Shown piece after piece: positions 8,217 to 16,137 of a stretch of 64,000 nt of DNA. The translations under genes were made by a program, and so were the position numbers. The DNA is from CAWFMO01 sp963817065. GTDB taxonomy: Bacteria > Actinomycetota > Thermoleophilia > Solirubrobacterales > 70-9. The stretch is taken from assembly GCA_963817065.1 (NCBI GenBank), contig CAWFMO010000001.1:1922001-1986000 (forward strand), given 5' to 3'. Within the stretch, counting starts at the first letter, position 1. Each line of letters opens with the position of its first letter. The notes under the pieces are model-generated. The model made no database searches, was not told the DNA's origin, and saw only the letters and a program-made list of their open reading frames with translations.

Positions 8217-8666
8217 ATGGAAACGATCCGTTCCAATACCACGAAGCGTTGCGGTCGGTGCGGGGCCGAAAAACTGCTTGCCGAATTCCACCGCTGGGGC
8301 GACGGCCATCAACCCTGGTGCAAACCCTGCCGCCAAGATTACGCGGCAGCCCACTACCAGGCGAACAAACGAAGACGGCAGCGTCAGAACAGGCGCCGTC
8401 AGGCTGAATTCATGGTCTGGTATGTCAGCCTCAAGATCGGACGCCCTTGCGCGGACTGCGGTATTGCCTTTCACCCCGCGGCGATGCAATGGGACCACCT
8501 TCCTGGTCGCGGCAAGAGCGCGAGCCTGGGGACGCTGGCGAGGCGCGGAAACCGCCAGCGGGTCTTGGAGGAGATCAAGAAATGCCAATTGGTGTGCGCC
8601 AATTGCCACGCCGTCCGTTCCTTCACGCGTCGACGAGCACCTGTGCATCTTCGCAGCCAAGCCTGA
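8217..8666 (+). CDS. HNH endonuclease-like protein
   Basis: About 149 residues from the ATG at 8217 (an upstream extension of the frame lacks coding character). It has two zinc-type cysteine pairs near the start (CGRCG and WCKPCRQDY, an N-terminal zinc ribbon) and a C-terminal HNH core: CADCG, QWDHLPG and VCANCHAVRS. The spacing resembles phage recombination endonuclease VII-type HNH proteins. A basic linker RRRQRQNRRRQAEF lies between. Its base composition is visibly less GC-rich than its neighbours and it ends about 50 bases before a tRNA-Arg gene, which suggests acquisition by a mobile element. No phage or integrase genes accompany it. Confidence 0.75.
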   Translation: METIRSNTTKRCGRCGAEKLLAEFHRWGDGHQPWCKPCRQDYAAAHYQANKRRRQRQNRRRQAEFMVWYVSLKIGRPCADCGIAFHPAAMQWDHLPGRGKSASLGTLARRGNRQRVLEEIKKCQLVCANCHAVRSFTRRRAPVHLRSQA

Positions 8667-8716
8667 TCCACAGACCGGTTTGGCGACGCGACGCGTACCT
8701 TTGGTCCGTCGGCTCT

Positions 8717-8790
8717 GCCCCCGTAGCTCAGCTGGATAGAGCGAGGGTCTTCTAAACCCTAGGCCGGAGGTTCGAGTCCTCCCGGGGGCG
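8717..8790 (+). tRNA. tRNA-Arg (anticodon TCT)
   Basis: A complete cloverleaf: acceptor GCCCCCG pairs with CGGGGGC, D-arm GCTCAGCTGGATAGAGC, anticodon stem AGGGT/ACCCT with loop CTTCTAA (anticodon TCT, reading AGA/AGG), T-arm GGAGGTTCGAGTCCTCC, discriminator G. CCA is not encoded. The HNH gene lies immediately upstream and DUF445 starts 24 bases downstream. Confidence 0.95.
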
Positions 8791-8814
8791 TCGAGAAAGG
8801 TAGTTTGGGCGGAG

Positions 8815-10086
8815 GTGGACTCGCACACGCTCGATCTGATCACGATTCCGCTGTTCTCGGGGGCGATCGGCTACCTGACGAACTGGAGCGGCGTCTGGAT
8901 GCTCTTCTACCCGATCCGCTTCCACGGGTTCCACGTCCCGGGGCTCTCGGCGGTGGCGTCGATCATGCCGCGCAAGATCCAGCAGATCCCCGGGGTCATG
9001 CACGGCGGGATCGGCTGGCAGGGGATCATCCCCTCGCGGGCCGCGAAGATGGGATCGATCGCGGTCGACAAGGGGATCGCCAAGCTCGGCAGCCCCGCCG
9101 ACTTCTACCGCGAGCTCGAGCCCGACGCGATCGCCGAGCACATCGTCGCCAGCTCGCGCGACGACATCCGCGACGTCGTCGAGCGGACGATGGAGCGCGA
9201 GCATCCGACGCTCTGGAACGACACCCCGCCGCGCATCCGCGAGGCCGTCCACGCCCGCGTCCAGCGCCAGCTCCCCGGCATCGTCCGCGAGATCACGAAC
9301 GAGATCGGCGACCACGCCGATCAGCTGCTCGACGTGAAGCTGATGGTGATCCGCCACATCGAGGAGAACCCCGAGCTCGCGAACCGGATCTTCCTCGAGG
9401 TCGGCCGCAAGGAGCTGCGGATGATGATCAACTTCGGATTCATCTTCGGGTTCCTGCTCGGGATCCCGGTCGTCTTCATCACCGAGGCGATTCCCTACTG
9501 GTGGGTGCTGCCGATCTGCGGCGTGATCGTCGGCTACGTGACCAACTGGCTCGGGCTCTGGATGATCTTCGAGCCGGTCGAGCCGCGAAAGATCGGCCCG
9601 TTCAAGATCCACGCGCTTTTCGTCCGCCGCCAACCCGAGATCGCGGAGGTCTACGCGAAGATCATCGCCGACGACATCGTCACGCTCGGCAACATCGGCG
9701 AGGAGCTGCTCGAGGGCAGGCGCGCGGACCGCACCCGGCAGATGATCGAGACCTCGCTCGAGCCCGCGATCGACAAGGCGGTCGGGATCACGCGCTCGGC
9801 GGTGCGGGTGGCGGTCGGCGCCGATGCCTATGACTCGATCCGCGAATCGGTCGCGACCGAGGCCGCGGACTTCACGATGACGCCGCTCGCCGACGACGAG
9901 TTCAACCTTCGCCAGAGCGCCCGGGTGCGCGAGATGATCACCGATCGGATGCGGACGATGGGCCACCAGGACTTCTCCGAGATGCTGCGATCGGGGATGC
10001 GCGAGGACGAGTGGCTGCTGCTCCTCCACGGCGCCGTGCTCGGGTTCGGCGCGGGAGTCCTGCACCTGCTGATATTCGGGGCCTGA
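8815..10086 (+). CDS. DUF445 family membrane protein
   Basis: An intact 423-residue protein from a GTG at 8815. It has the DUF445 layout: an N-terminal membrane segment with IGYLTNWSGVWMLFYPIRF, a long soluble helical region, a central pair of membrane segments (NFGFIFGFLLGIPVVFITEAI and WVLPICGVIVGYVTNWLGLWM) where the GY(L/V)TNW motif recurs, and a last hydrophobic segment at the C-terminus (LLHGAVLGFGAGVLHLLIF). The internal duplication of the G-Y-x-T-N-W-x-G-x-W-M motif is clear. Function is unestablished; some members act at the cell envelope. Its stop overlaps the start of the next gene by one base. Confidence 0.9.
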   Translation: MDSHTLDLITIPLFSGAIGYLTNWSGVWMLFYPIRFHGFHVPGLSAVASIMPRKIQQIPGVMHGGIGWQGIIPSRAAKMGSIAVDKGIAKLGSPADFYRELEPDAIAEHIVASSRDDIRDVVERTMEREHPTLWNDTPPRIREAVHARVQRQLPGIVREITNEIGDHADQLLDVKLMVIRHIEENPELANRIFLEVGRKELRMMINFGFIFGFLLGIPVVFITEAIPYWWVLPICGVIVGYVTNWLGLWMIFEPVEPRKIGPFKIHALFVRRQPEIAEVYAKIIADDIVTLGNIGEELLEGRRADRTRQMIETSLEPAIDKAVGITRSAVRVAVGADAYDSIRESVATEAADFTMTPLADDEFNLRQSARVREMITDRMRTMGHQDFSEMLRSGMREDEWLLLLHGAVLGFGAGVLHLLIFGA

Positions 10087-10958
10087 TGGACGACCTCGGC
10101 CCCCAGGAGGACTTCGCGAGCGACGGCGCCAAGCCGCGCGACCTCGTGCGCGCCGCGCCGGGGCTGGCGCGGATCGCGGCCGCGGCCTGGTGGCAGACCG
10201 CCCAGTGGACGGTCAAGGCGTCGGCGAGCGTCACCTCGCGCGCCGTCAAGGCGGCGGCGACCGGAACCGCGCCGCGCGAGCTCTTCCGCTCGACCGGCAG
10301 CGACGCCCGCGACGCGGCGCGCAGGGCGCTCGGGATCGTCGGCGTACCCGTGAACGAGCCGGGCCGGGGAGCCAAGGGCTCGCCGCTGCGCGAGCGCGGC
10401 GCCGAGCTTCTGCGGCGCTCGGCCGACGTCCGCTTCGAGCAATCGGAGCACCCCGCCTACGAGCGGATCCTCGCCGAGCTGGCGCCGGACGAGGGCCGGA
10501 TCCTCCGCCTCCTGGCCGTCGACGGGCCGCAGGCTTCGGTCGACGTCCGCACCTCGCGCCCGCTCAACATCGGCTCCGAGCTCGTCGCGCCGGGGCTGAC
10601 GATGATCGGCGCCGAGGCCGGCTGCCGCTACACGAAGCGCGTCCCCGCCTACCTCAACAACCTCTTCCGCCTCGGGCTGATCTGGTTCTCCCACGAGCCG
10701 GTCAAGAGCCGTCGCGCCTACCAGGTGCTCGAGGCGCAGCCGGACGTGATCGAGGCGATCCGCAAGGCCGGCGACGCGCGCACGATCCGACGCAGCGTCG
10801 GGTTGACCCCGTTCGGGCGGGACTTCTGCGAGGTCTGCCTGGCGATCGACCCCGAGCATCGGCCGAACTCGGAGGCCGAAGAGGCTCCCGAGGCCGAGGA
10901 GGAAGACCATGTGGACGCGGTGGAGCCGGGCGAGGAGGAGGGGGCCGAGAGCCCGTAG
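10086..10958 (+). CDS. DUF4393 (Abi-alpha-like) protein, coupled to DUF445 gene
   Basis: A 290-residue intact protein starting at the ATG that overlaps the DUF445 stop (TGATG). Family-like blocks are HPAYERILAELAPDEGRILRLLA, GLTMIGAEAGC, RVPAYLNNLFRLGLIWFSHEP and the closing GLTPFGRDFCEVC. DUF4393 contains a lactococcal abortive-infection protein (Abi-alpha), but most members are chromosomal and of unknown role. The N-terminal third has amphipathic alanine-rich stretches and the C-terminus is very acidic (EEAPEAEEEDHVD). The start/stop overlap with the membrane protein implies translational coupling and a shared complex, which is inference. Confidence 0.8.
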   Translation: MDDLGPQEDFASDGAKPRDLVRAAPGLARIAAAAWWQTAQWTVKASASVTSRAVKAAATGTAPRELFRSTGSDARDAARRALGIVGVPVNEPGRGAKGSPLRERGAELLRRSADVRFEQSEHPAYERILAELAPDEGRILRLLAVDGPQASVDVRTSRPLNIGSELVAPGLTMIGAEAGCRYTKRVPAYLNNLFRLGLIWFSHEPVKSRRAYQVLEAQPDVIEAIRKAGDARTIRRSVGLTPFGRDFCEVCLAIDPEHRPNSEAEEAPEAEEEDHVDAVEPGEEEGAESP

Positions 10959-11018
10959 GTTCTCCGGGCGTAGGAGCGATCCGCGCGCACGGCGACCTCA
11001 GGGTCTAGGATCGACGTG

Positions 11019-13085
11019 ATGCGGCGCTTGGGGCTTGTATCGCTTTTGACCTGCTTCGTCGTACCGATGATCGGTGCGACACCGCAAGCGAGCGCCGCTC
11101 CAGCTGCCATCCACGACGTTCAGGGCGTGACAGGCGGCGACCCGTCGATGGACGTGGGATACAAGTCTCCGCTCGCGGGCGACACGGTGACGATCACCGG
11201 CGTGATCACGGGCCTCGACGATCGGAACGGTTCCACCGCGGTCAGCCCGTCGCCCGGTTTTCCCGAGGACCGGGGGTTCTTCGTCCAGGAGGAGGACCCG
11301 GACATCGACACAGATCCCAACACGTCTGAGGGGGTCTTCGTCGGCAACGTCGGGAATCTCCAGCTCTTCGCACTCGGCGATCTCGTCAGCGTCACCGGCC
11401 AGGTCGTCGAGAGGTTCGGACAGACCCAGGTCAACGGCTCGACCAGCGATGACGCCGACATCATCGTCCACAGCACCGGGAACCCTTTTCCGTCAGCCGT
11501 TCCGATCGTCGAAGCGGACGCCGAGGCTCAAGCGACGAATCTGTTCCCGGGCCCCGGGGGGTGCGCGTTTCCCACCGATCACTGCCGGGACGGGAGACGC
11601 GCGCTATATGAACGGCTCGAGGGCATGCGCGTCTCGCTCCCGGCGGCGACGGTCAATTCCGGCGGCACGAATCGCTTCGGCGAGCTGTTCGTCAATCCAG
11701 GCAGCGAACAGAACGCGGTTTTCACGATTGAGGACTCAAGCGGTCCGGGCGGGACTCCGGAACCGCTGACGCGCTCACTGATCGGCGCCGTCGGTGATGC
11801 CGGGGCGGGAAACCCCGCCAACCCTCAGATCGACTGGCAATCGACCACCAACGTTTTCGCCGATCAGTTCGACCAGATCCAGAGCCTGACCGGCCCGCTC
11901 TCCTTCTCCGCCTCCAACTACAAGATCGTGCCCCAGGCAGGCGCGCTGCCGACGGTGGTCGAGGGGCCGACCCCGTATCCGTTCAGCGGCGTCAGCGCCC
12001 AGCCGGCGAACACGATGCGCGTGGCGTTCTTCAACGTCGCCAGCCTGTTCCCGCCGACGGCGGGCCTGCTCGGCGCCGATGTCACCGAGGAGGAGTTCGG
12101 TGAGAAGCTCGCGCGGCTGACCGACGCGATCGACCGCCTGATGAAACGCCCCGACGTGATCGGCGTCCAGGAGATCGGCGACAGCGTCCCTCGCCCCGGT
12201 GGATTCAATCCGAACGGAAACGGCACAACCTCGCTGGAGACGCTCCAAGCGCTTGCGACGTCGCTCGGAGGGTATTCCGCGTACGCGTTCGAAGGACGGG
12301 ATTCAGCCGGCATTGACTCCGGGTTCCTGATCAAGGACGGCGTCTCGGTATCGGGCGTCACCCAGGTCGGGTTGGCGGCAAACGAGTCGATTCCGGGCAA
12401 CTGCTCGGACGAGATCGGGTTCTTGTTCGACCGGCCACCCCTTATCGCGCGGCTCAGCAAGCAGGGGGTGCCGGTCGCGGTGCTCACCAACCACTGGTCC
12501 TCGAGAGCGGCGCCGCTCGCCTGCCGCGAGGCACAGGCCGACTTCGTCAACGATCTCGTCGAAGCCGAGCCGGAGACCGAGTGGATCGCGGGCGGCGACC
12601 TGAACTCGCTCGAGAACGAGACGCCGCTCGATCGCCTGCAGGGCAACGGAACCACCCTCGACAACCTGACCGACAAGGACGCGTCGGTCCCGCCGGAGCA
12701 GCGCTATTCGTTCCAGCTCAACGGTCGCCTCCAGGCGGTCGATCACGCTGCGCTGACCGGCGAAGTGGGCCAGTCCGTGACCGACGCCCAGTTCGCTCAC
12801 TTCAACTCCGACTACTACGACCGCCTGCTCGAGGATCCGGATGGAGAGCCGGACGGCCACAAGTCCTCCGACCACGATCCATTGATCCTCACGCTCAGCC
12901 TGCCTCCCTCCGAGACCGTGCCTCCTCCAGGAACCGCCTCTCCGCCGCCGCCCGCGACCTCACCAACCCCGTCGCTGTCGCGGGAGAACCCGGCCTGCGC
13001 AAGGCTTCGGGCAGCCCTCAAGAAGGCAAAGCGAAAGAAGTCGAAGCGCAAGATCCGCAGGAAGCTTCGCGCGAACCGCTGCTAG
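11019..13085 (+). CDS. Secreted endonuclease/exonuclease/phosphatase-family nuclease
   Basis: A 688-residue intact protein, ATG at 11019. A signal peptide (LGLVSLLTCFVVPMIGATPQASAA) is followed by an OB-fold-like region (DTVTITGVITGLDD, GDLVSVTGQVVERFGQTQ), as in extracellular nucleases of the ExeM/NucH type. The catalytic EEP domain begins near residue 330 (MRVAFFNVASLF) with VIGVQEIGD, AGGDLNSL and the closing SSDHDPLIL that carries the active-site His-Asp pair. A Pro/Thr/Ser linker leads to a very basic C-terminal tail rich in Lys and Arg that ends in Cys. It likely degrades extracellular nucleic acid; the basic tail may hold it to DNA or the wall (inference). Confidence 0.88.
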   Translation: MRRLGLVSLLTCFVVPMIGATPQASAAPAAIHDVQGVTGGDPSMDVGYKSPLAGDTVTITGVITGLDDRNGSTAVSPSPGFPEDRGFFVQEEDPDIDTDPNTSEGVFVGNVGNLQLFALGDLVSVTGQVVERFGQTQVNGSTSDDADIIVHSTGNPFPSAVPIVEADAEAQATNLFPGPGGCAFPTDHCRDGRRALYERLEGMRVSLPAATVNSGGTNRFGELFVNPGSEQNAVFTIEDSSGPGGTPEPLTRSLIGAVGDAGAGNPANPQIDWQSTTNVFADQFDQIQSLTGPLSFSASNYKIVPQAGALPTVVEGPTPYPFSGVSAQPANTMRVAFFNVASLFPPTAGLLGADVTEEEFGEKLARLTDAIDRLMKRPDVIGVQEIGDSVPRPGGFNPNGNGTTSLETLQALATSLGGYSAYAFEGRDSAGIDSGFLIKDGVSVSGVTQVGLAANESIPGNCSDEIGFLFDRPPLIARLSKQGVPVAVLTNHWSSRAAPLACREAQADFVNDLVEAEPETEWIAGGDLNSLENETPLDRLQGNGTTLDNLTDKDASVPPEQRYSFQLNGRLQAVDHAALTGEVGQSVTDAQFAHFNSDYYDRLLEDPDGEPDGHKSSDHDPLILTLSLPPSETVPPPGTASPPPPATSPTPSLSRENPACARLRAALKKAKRKKSKRKIRRKLRANRC

Positions 13086-13115
13086 CGGCAACAGCTGGAA
13101 TCGTGCGGGGGCCGC

Positions 13116-14659
13116 TCAGTGGCGCCCGAGCTGCGCCCTCCTCCGAAGCTCCTGGGCGATGCCCGCGGCGGCCGGGGAGGCCTGCGCACGGAGCTCGGTG
13201 GCGGCCGCCGGGAGCTCGGGCTTGCCGGCGGTGTAGAGCCAGGTGTTGAAGAGCTCGTCGAGCTGCCGGCCGGAGACGCGCTCGGCGAGCGCGATGAACT
13301 CCTCGTTGGTGCCGTTGCCGCCGGCCTTGCTCGAGGTCCACTGCTTGAGGATCTCGAAGAAGGCTGCGTCGCCGACCTCGTTGCGCAACATCTGGACCGC
13401 CATCGCGCGCGCACATAGACCGCGTCGTGGAACAGGAAGTCCACGCCCGGATCGCCGATCACGACCTGCCAGAACGGGTCGTCGGCAGGGATCGAGTCGT
13501 AGGTCGCCTCGAAGATCTCCTGCGGGGTCGCGTTTCCGAGGTAGTCCTCCCAGAGCCACTCGGCGTAGCTCGCGAAGCCCTCGTTGAGCCAGATGTCCTG
13601 CCAGCGGTGGACGGCGACGTCGTCGCCGAACCACTGGTGGGCGAGCTCGTGGACGACGACCCAGTCGGCGTCCCTCGGAACGCCCTGCGAAGTCAGCCAG
13701 AAGCGCTTCGTGTAGACGGGCCGGGTCTGGGTCTCGAGCGCGAAGCGGAAATCCTCCTGGTTGGGGACGATCCCGCCCACGGTGTCGAACGGGTATGGGC
13801 CGAAGGCGCCGGCGAGAAGATCGAGGATCTCGCCCTGGCGCGACATCGAGTCGTCGATCTCGGCGCGCAGGGCGCCCGTGATCTGGTGCGAGATCGCGTC
13901 GTAGACGGGCAGGTTCGCCTGCGTCGAGCGGTGACGTCCCAGTCGCCGATGTCGATCGTGGCGAGGTAGGAGGCCATCGGCTCGCGGGCGCGCCACTGCC
14001 AAACCCTCTTGTTGCCGGCGTTGATGCGGTCGGTGAGGAACCCGTTCGCGACGACCTCGTAGGCGTCGGGCACGGTGACGTTGAACGAGTACGAAGCCTT
14101 GTCGCGCGGGTGGTCGTTGACGGGAACCATCCGGCCGCGACCTCGGGCTGCCCGGCGACCGTCGCGCCCTCGGGGGTGGCCATGAAGCCGGTGCGAATGT
14201 CGGTGCCCGGGATCTGGAACTCGGCCGGGATGCCCGCGTAGCGGACGTCGACGTCGAAGCGCTTCCCGTTCCTCAACGGTTGGTCCGGAATTACGGTCAG
14301 CTCCTGGCCGCTGCGCCGAACCTGGCCCGCTCGCCGTCGACGTCGATCCGCTTGACGTTGAGCCCGACCAGGTCGAGGTTGAAGCTGCAGAGGTTCTGGG
14401 TCGCGTGCGCCCTGATCGCCGCCTCGCCGTCGACCTGATCCTTGCCGGGCGCGTAGGCGATGTCGAGGCCGTAGTGGCGGACGTCGTAGCCGCCGTTGCC
14501 GTAGCCGGGGTAGTCGGGGTCGCCTACTCCGGGAGCCCCGGGCTGACAGCTGCCGGCAGCCCCCTGGTCCTGCGCCTGGGTGCCCGGCACCGCGAGCGCC
14601 ACCGTCGCGATTGCGCACGTGATTGCGAGTCCGACCTTGCCGCTGCGTCCGTTGCCCAT
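13116..14659 (-). CDS. M1 family aminopeptidase, secreted, frameshifted in this sequence
   Basis: The leftward protein from the ATG at 14657-14659 to a stop at 13116 is a full-length M1 zinc metallopeptidase of about 510 residues, but it is spread over all three frames. A signal peptide (GLAITCAIATVALAVPGTQAQ) precedes the N-terminal domain (YDVRHYGLDIAYAPG). The zinc site is HELAHQW plus the downstream Glu in LNEGFASYAEW. A C-terminal block KPELPAAATELRAQA closes it. Frame changes fall near 14,310, 14,130, 13,930 and 13,410. Every motif survives and neighbours upstream are clean, so sequencing indels are more likely than decay. It faces the nuclease gene, with 30 bases between the stops. Confidence 0.82.
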
Positions 14660-14737
14660 GGTCCTCCTGTGTAGACGTCCGTGTCCTCCTCTGCGCTTAC
14701 CCGGCGCGGTCCCAGATAAACAGCGGGGGCGATGCGC

Positions 14738-15230
14738 TCAGCGGGCGAGCGCCGCGCCCGGATTCGACCGCAGCCTGTAGGCGAGGAGGGCGAAGGCGAT
14801 CCCTCCGACCAGGAAATAGAAGTCCGTCGCGCGGCTGGACCAACGCATCCCGGCCGACGGGTCCGCGGTGCCCATCGTCTCCTCCAGCGACAAACCGGTG
14901 ATCCCGTTCTGCAGCAAGCCGAGGGTGCGTGTCAGCTCATCGATCGCTCCGGATCCTCCGCGGAGGAGCAGCAGGACGCACGCCAGCCAGACGAGGATCG
15001 TCGCCGCGCGCAGGGCACTGCCCCGAGCGGCCGCGAGGCACGCCCAGGCTCCGAGCGGAAAGGCGGACGTGACCAGCGCGGTGAAGATCCAGTCGCCCGG
15101 GGAGTCGGGCGCATCGGGCAGCGGGCCGGCGTGGCCGAACGAGCCGCCCAGATACCAGTAGACGTGGAACGCGAAAGAAGATGATGACCCAGGCGAGGCC
15201 GGCGTACGCCGCCCGCGCCAACGAACTCAT
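14738..15230 (-). CDS. DUF3995 family small membrane protein, one frameshift
   Basis: A leftward protein of about 160 residues from an ATG at 15228-15230 to a stop at 14738. The first helix (LARAAYAGLAWVIIFF) runs into the family hallmark FHVYWYLGGSFGH after one extra T near 15,174; further helices are VTSAFPLGAWACLAAARG, AATILVWLACVLLLLRGG and FYFLVGGIAFALLAYRL. Four membrane segments and the HVYWxLGG motif identify DUF3995. Function is unknown. It is divergent from a TetR regulator with a palindromic site between them, so it is probably the regulator's target. Confidence 0.75.
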
Positions 15231-15292
15231 CGCGGTCCCCTCGGCGCCTCGCATTCGATCTTGTCGCTGTCGCATGGCGGCACCTTAGCGAG

Positions 15293-15313
15293 ATTTGGCA
15301 GTTAATGTCAAAT
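15293..15313. promoter_or_regulatory. Palindromic TetR-type operator between divergent genes
   Basis: Arms ATTTGGCA (15293-15300) and TGTCAAAT (15306-15313) flank GTTAA and are inverted repeats with one mismatch. The site is AT-rich in a GC-rich segment and lies 62 bases upstream of the DUF3995 start and 39 bases upstream of the TetR start. This is where an autoregulating TetR protein would bind to control both genes. Binding is inferred from sequence and position. Confidence 0.65.
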
Positions 15314-15352
15314 GGCATTGGCCGTCATTCTGGGTATCCTCGCCGGATCGAA

Positions 15353-15965
15353 GTGAGCGAATCCCTGCGAGTACGCAAGAAGGCGGGCACCCGTCGCCGG
15401 GTGATGGCTGAGGCGCTGCGGGCTGTTCGGCGAGAAGGGCTTCGCGAACACCGCGGTCGAAGAGATCGCCGCCGCCGCGGACATCTCCCCGCGCACCTTC
15501 TTCCGCTACTTCCCGGCCAAGGTCGACGTGCTCTTCGGCGACCACGAGGATCTCGTCTCGCTCCTCCGCGAGACGCTCGAAGCCCGGCCCTTCCGATGAG
15601 ACGATCGTGCGCGCCGTCCGGCGCGCCACCCTGGCCGGCGTCGAGCGGCTGCTCGACGACCCCGCCCCCTATCTCACCCGCTCGGGACTCATCACCGAGG
15701 GTGCCCGCCGCCGAGGCTCGCAGCCGACAGCTCGACGCCGACTACGAGAACGCGATCGCCGAGGCGTTCGCCGTCGACCGCAAGACCGATCCCGCGACCG
15801 ACGTGGTCGCCCGCGCGGCCGCCAGGGCCGCCTGGGAGTCTCGCGCGCCGCCCGCGAGGTCTGGGTGGCGAGCGGGGGCGACCGGGACCCGCGAAAGCTG
15901 GATCAACGACGCGTTCGACGTGGTCGAGGACGGCGTCGCTGGGGGGCACGCTGAGCCGGCGTTAG
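15353..15965 (+). CDS. TetR/AcrR family regulator, frameshifted
   Basis: A repressor of about 200 residues starting at GTG 15353 (VSESLRVRKKAGTRRRVMAEALR). After an extra base near 15,425 the frame continues as LFGEKGFANTAVEEIAAAADISPRTFFRYFPAKVD, the TetR helix-turn-helix with its FFRYF signature. The ligand-binding part includes SLLRETLEARP and WINDAFDVVEDGV; the expected end, GTLSRR and a TAG at 15963-15965, is reached after a further shift in a run of six G. It sits divergently to DUF3995. The ligand is unknown. Confidence 0.8.
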
Positions 15966-16040
15966 TGGGGACGGCCGGATTCGAACCGGGGATCTCGGCT
16001 CCCCAAAAGCCGCGCGATAACCAGGCTCCGCTACGCCCCG
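15966..16040 (-). tRNA. tRNA-Pro (anticodon TGG), two stem mismatches
   Basis: The leftward strand carries a tRNA with acceptor 5' half CGGGGCG, D-arm starting TAGCGGAGCCTGG, anticodon stem CGGCT/AGCCG and loop TTTGGGG (anticodon TGG, proline), T-loop TTCGAAT and discriminator A. Two G-to-C differences leave C1 opposite C72 and C49 opposite C65, where bacterial tRNA-Pro normally has C1-G72 and a full T-stem. This may be sequence error, as the segment end nearby is error-rich. It directly abuts the TetR stop. Confidence 0.85.
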
Positions 16041-16137
16041 ATGGGGCCGAGTCTAGCCAGTGCCGCGTGGGTCCGTCGAGACCCGCAGCGCCAGCGGCAA
16101 GGCCGCGCCGCGAACCCGACATCGAGCAACGAGACCC
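16041..16137. other. Junction between segment A and segment B
   Basis: Between tRNA-Pro and the first recognisable residues of the E1 protein (PSQQVTTAVPLDMIKRI) nothing is recognised. The E1 gene begins here in the middle of the protein with no start codon, and gene content and frameshift density change. I read this as the join of two unrelated contigs. The exact base cannot be fixed by eye. Confidence 0.7.

Noticed and set aside
7098..8790. Genomic island between tRNA-His and tRNA-Arg
   Set aside because: Only the HNH gene looks foreign; there is no integrase, and no direct repeat of a tRNA end was found.
13116..14659. M1 aminopeptidase as a true pseudogene
   Set aside because: All catalytic motifs are intact and there are no in-frame stops once single bases are restored, and nearby genes share the same error type.
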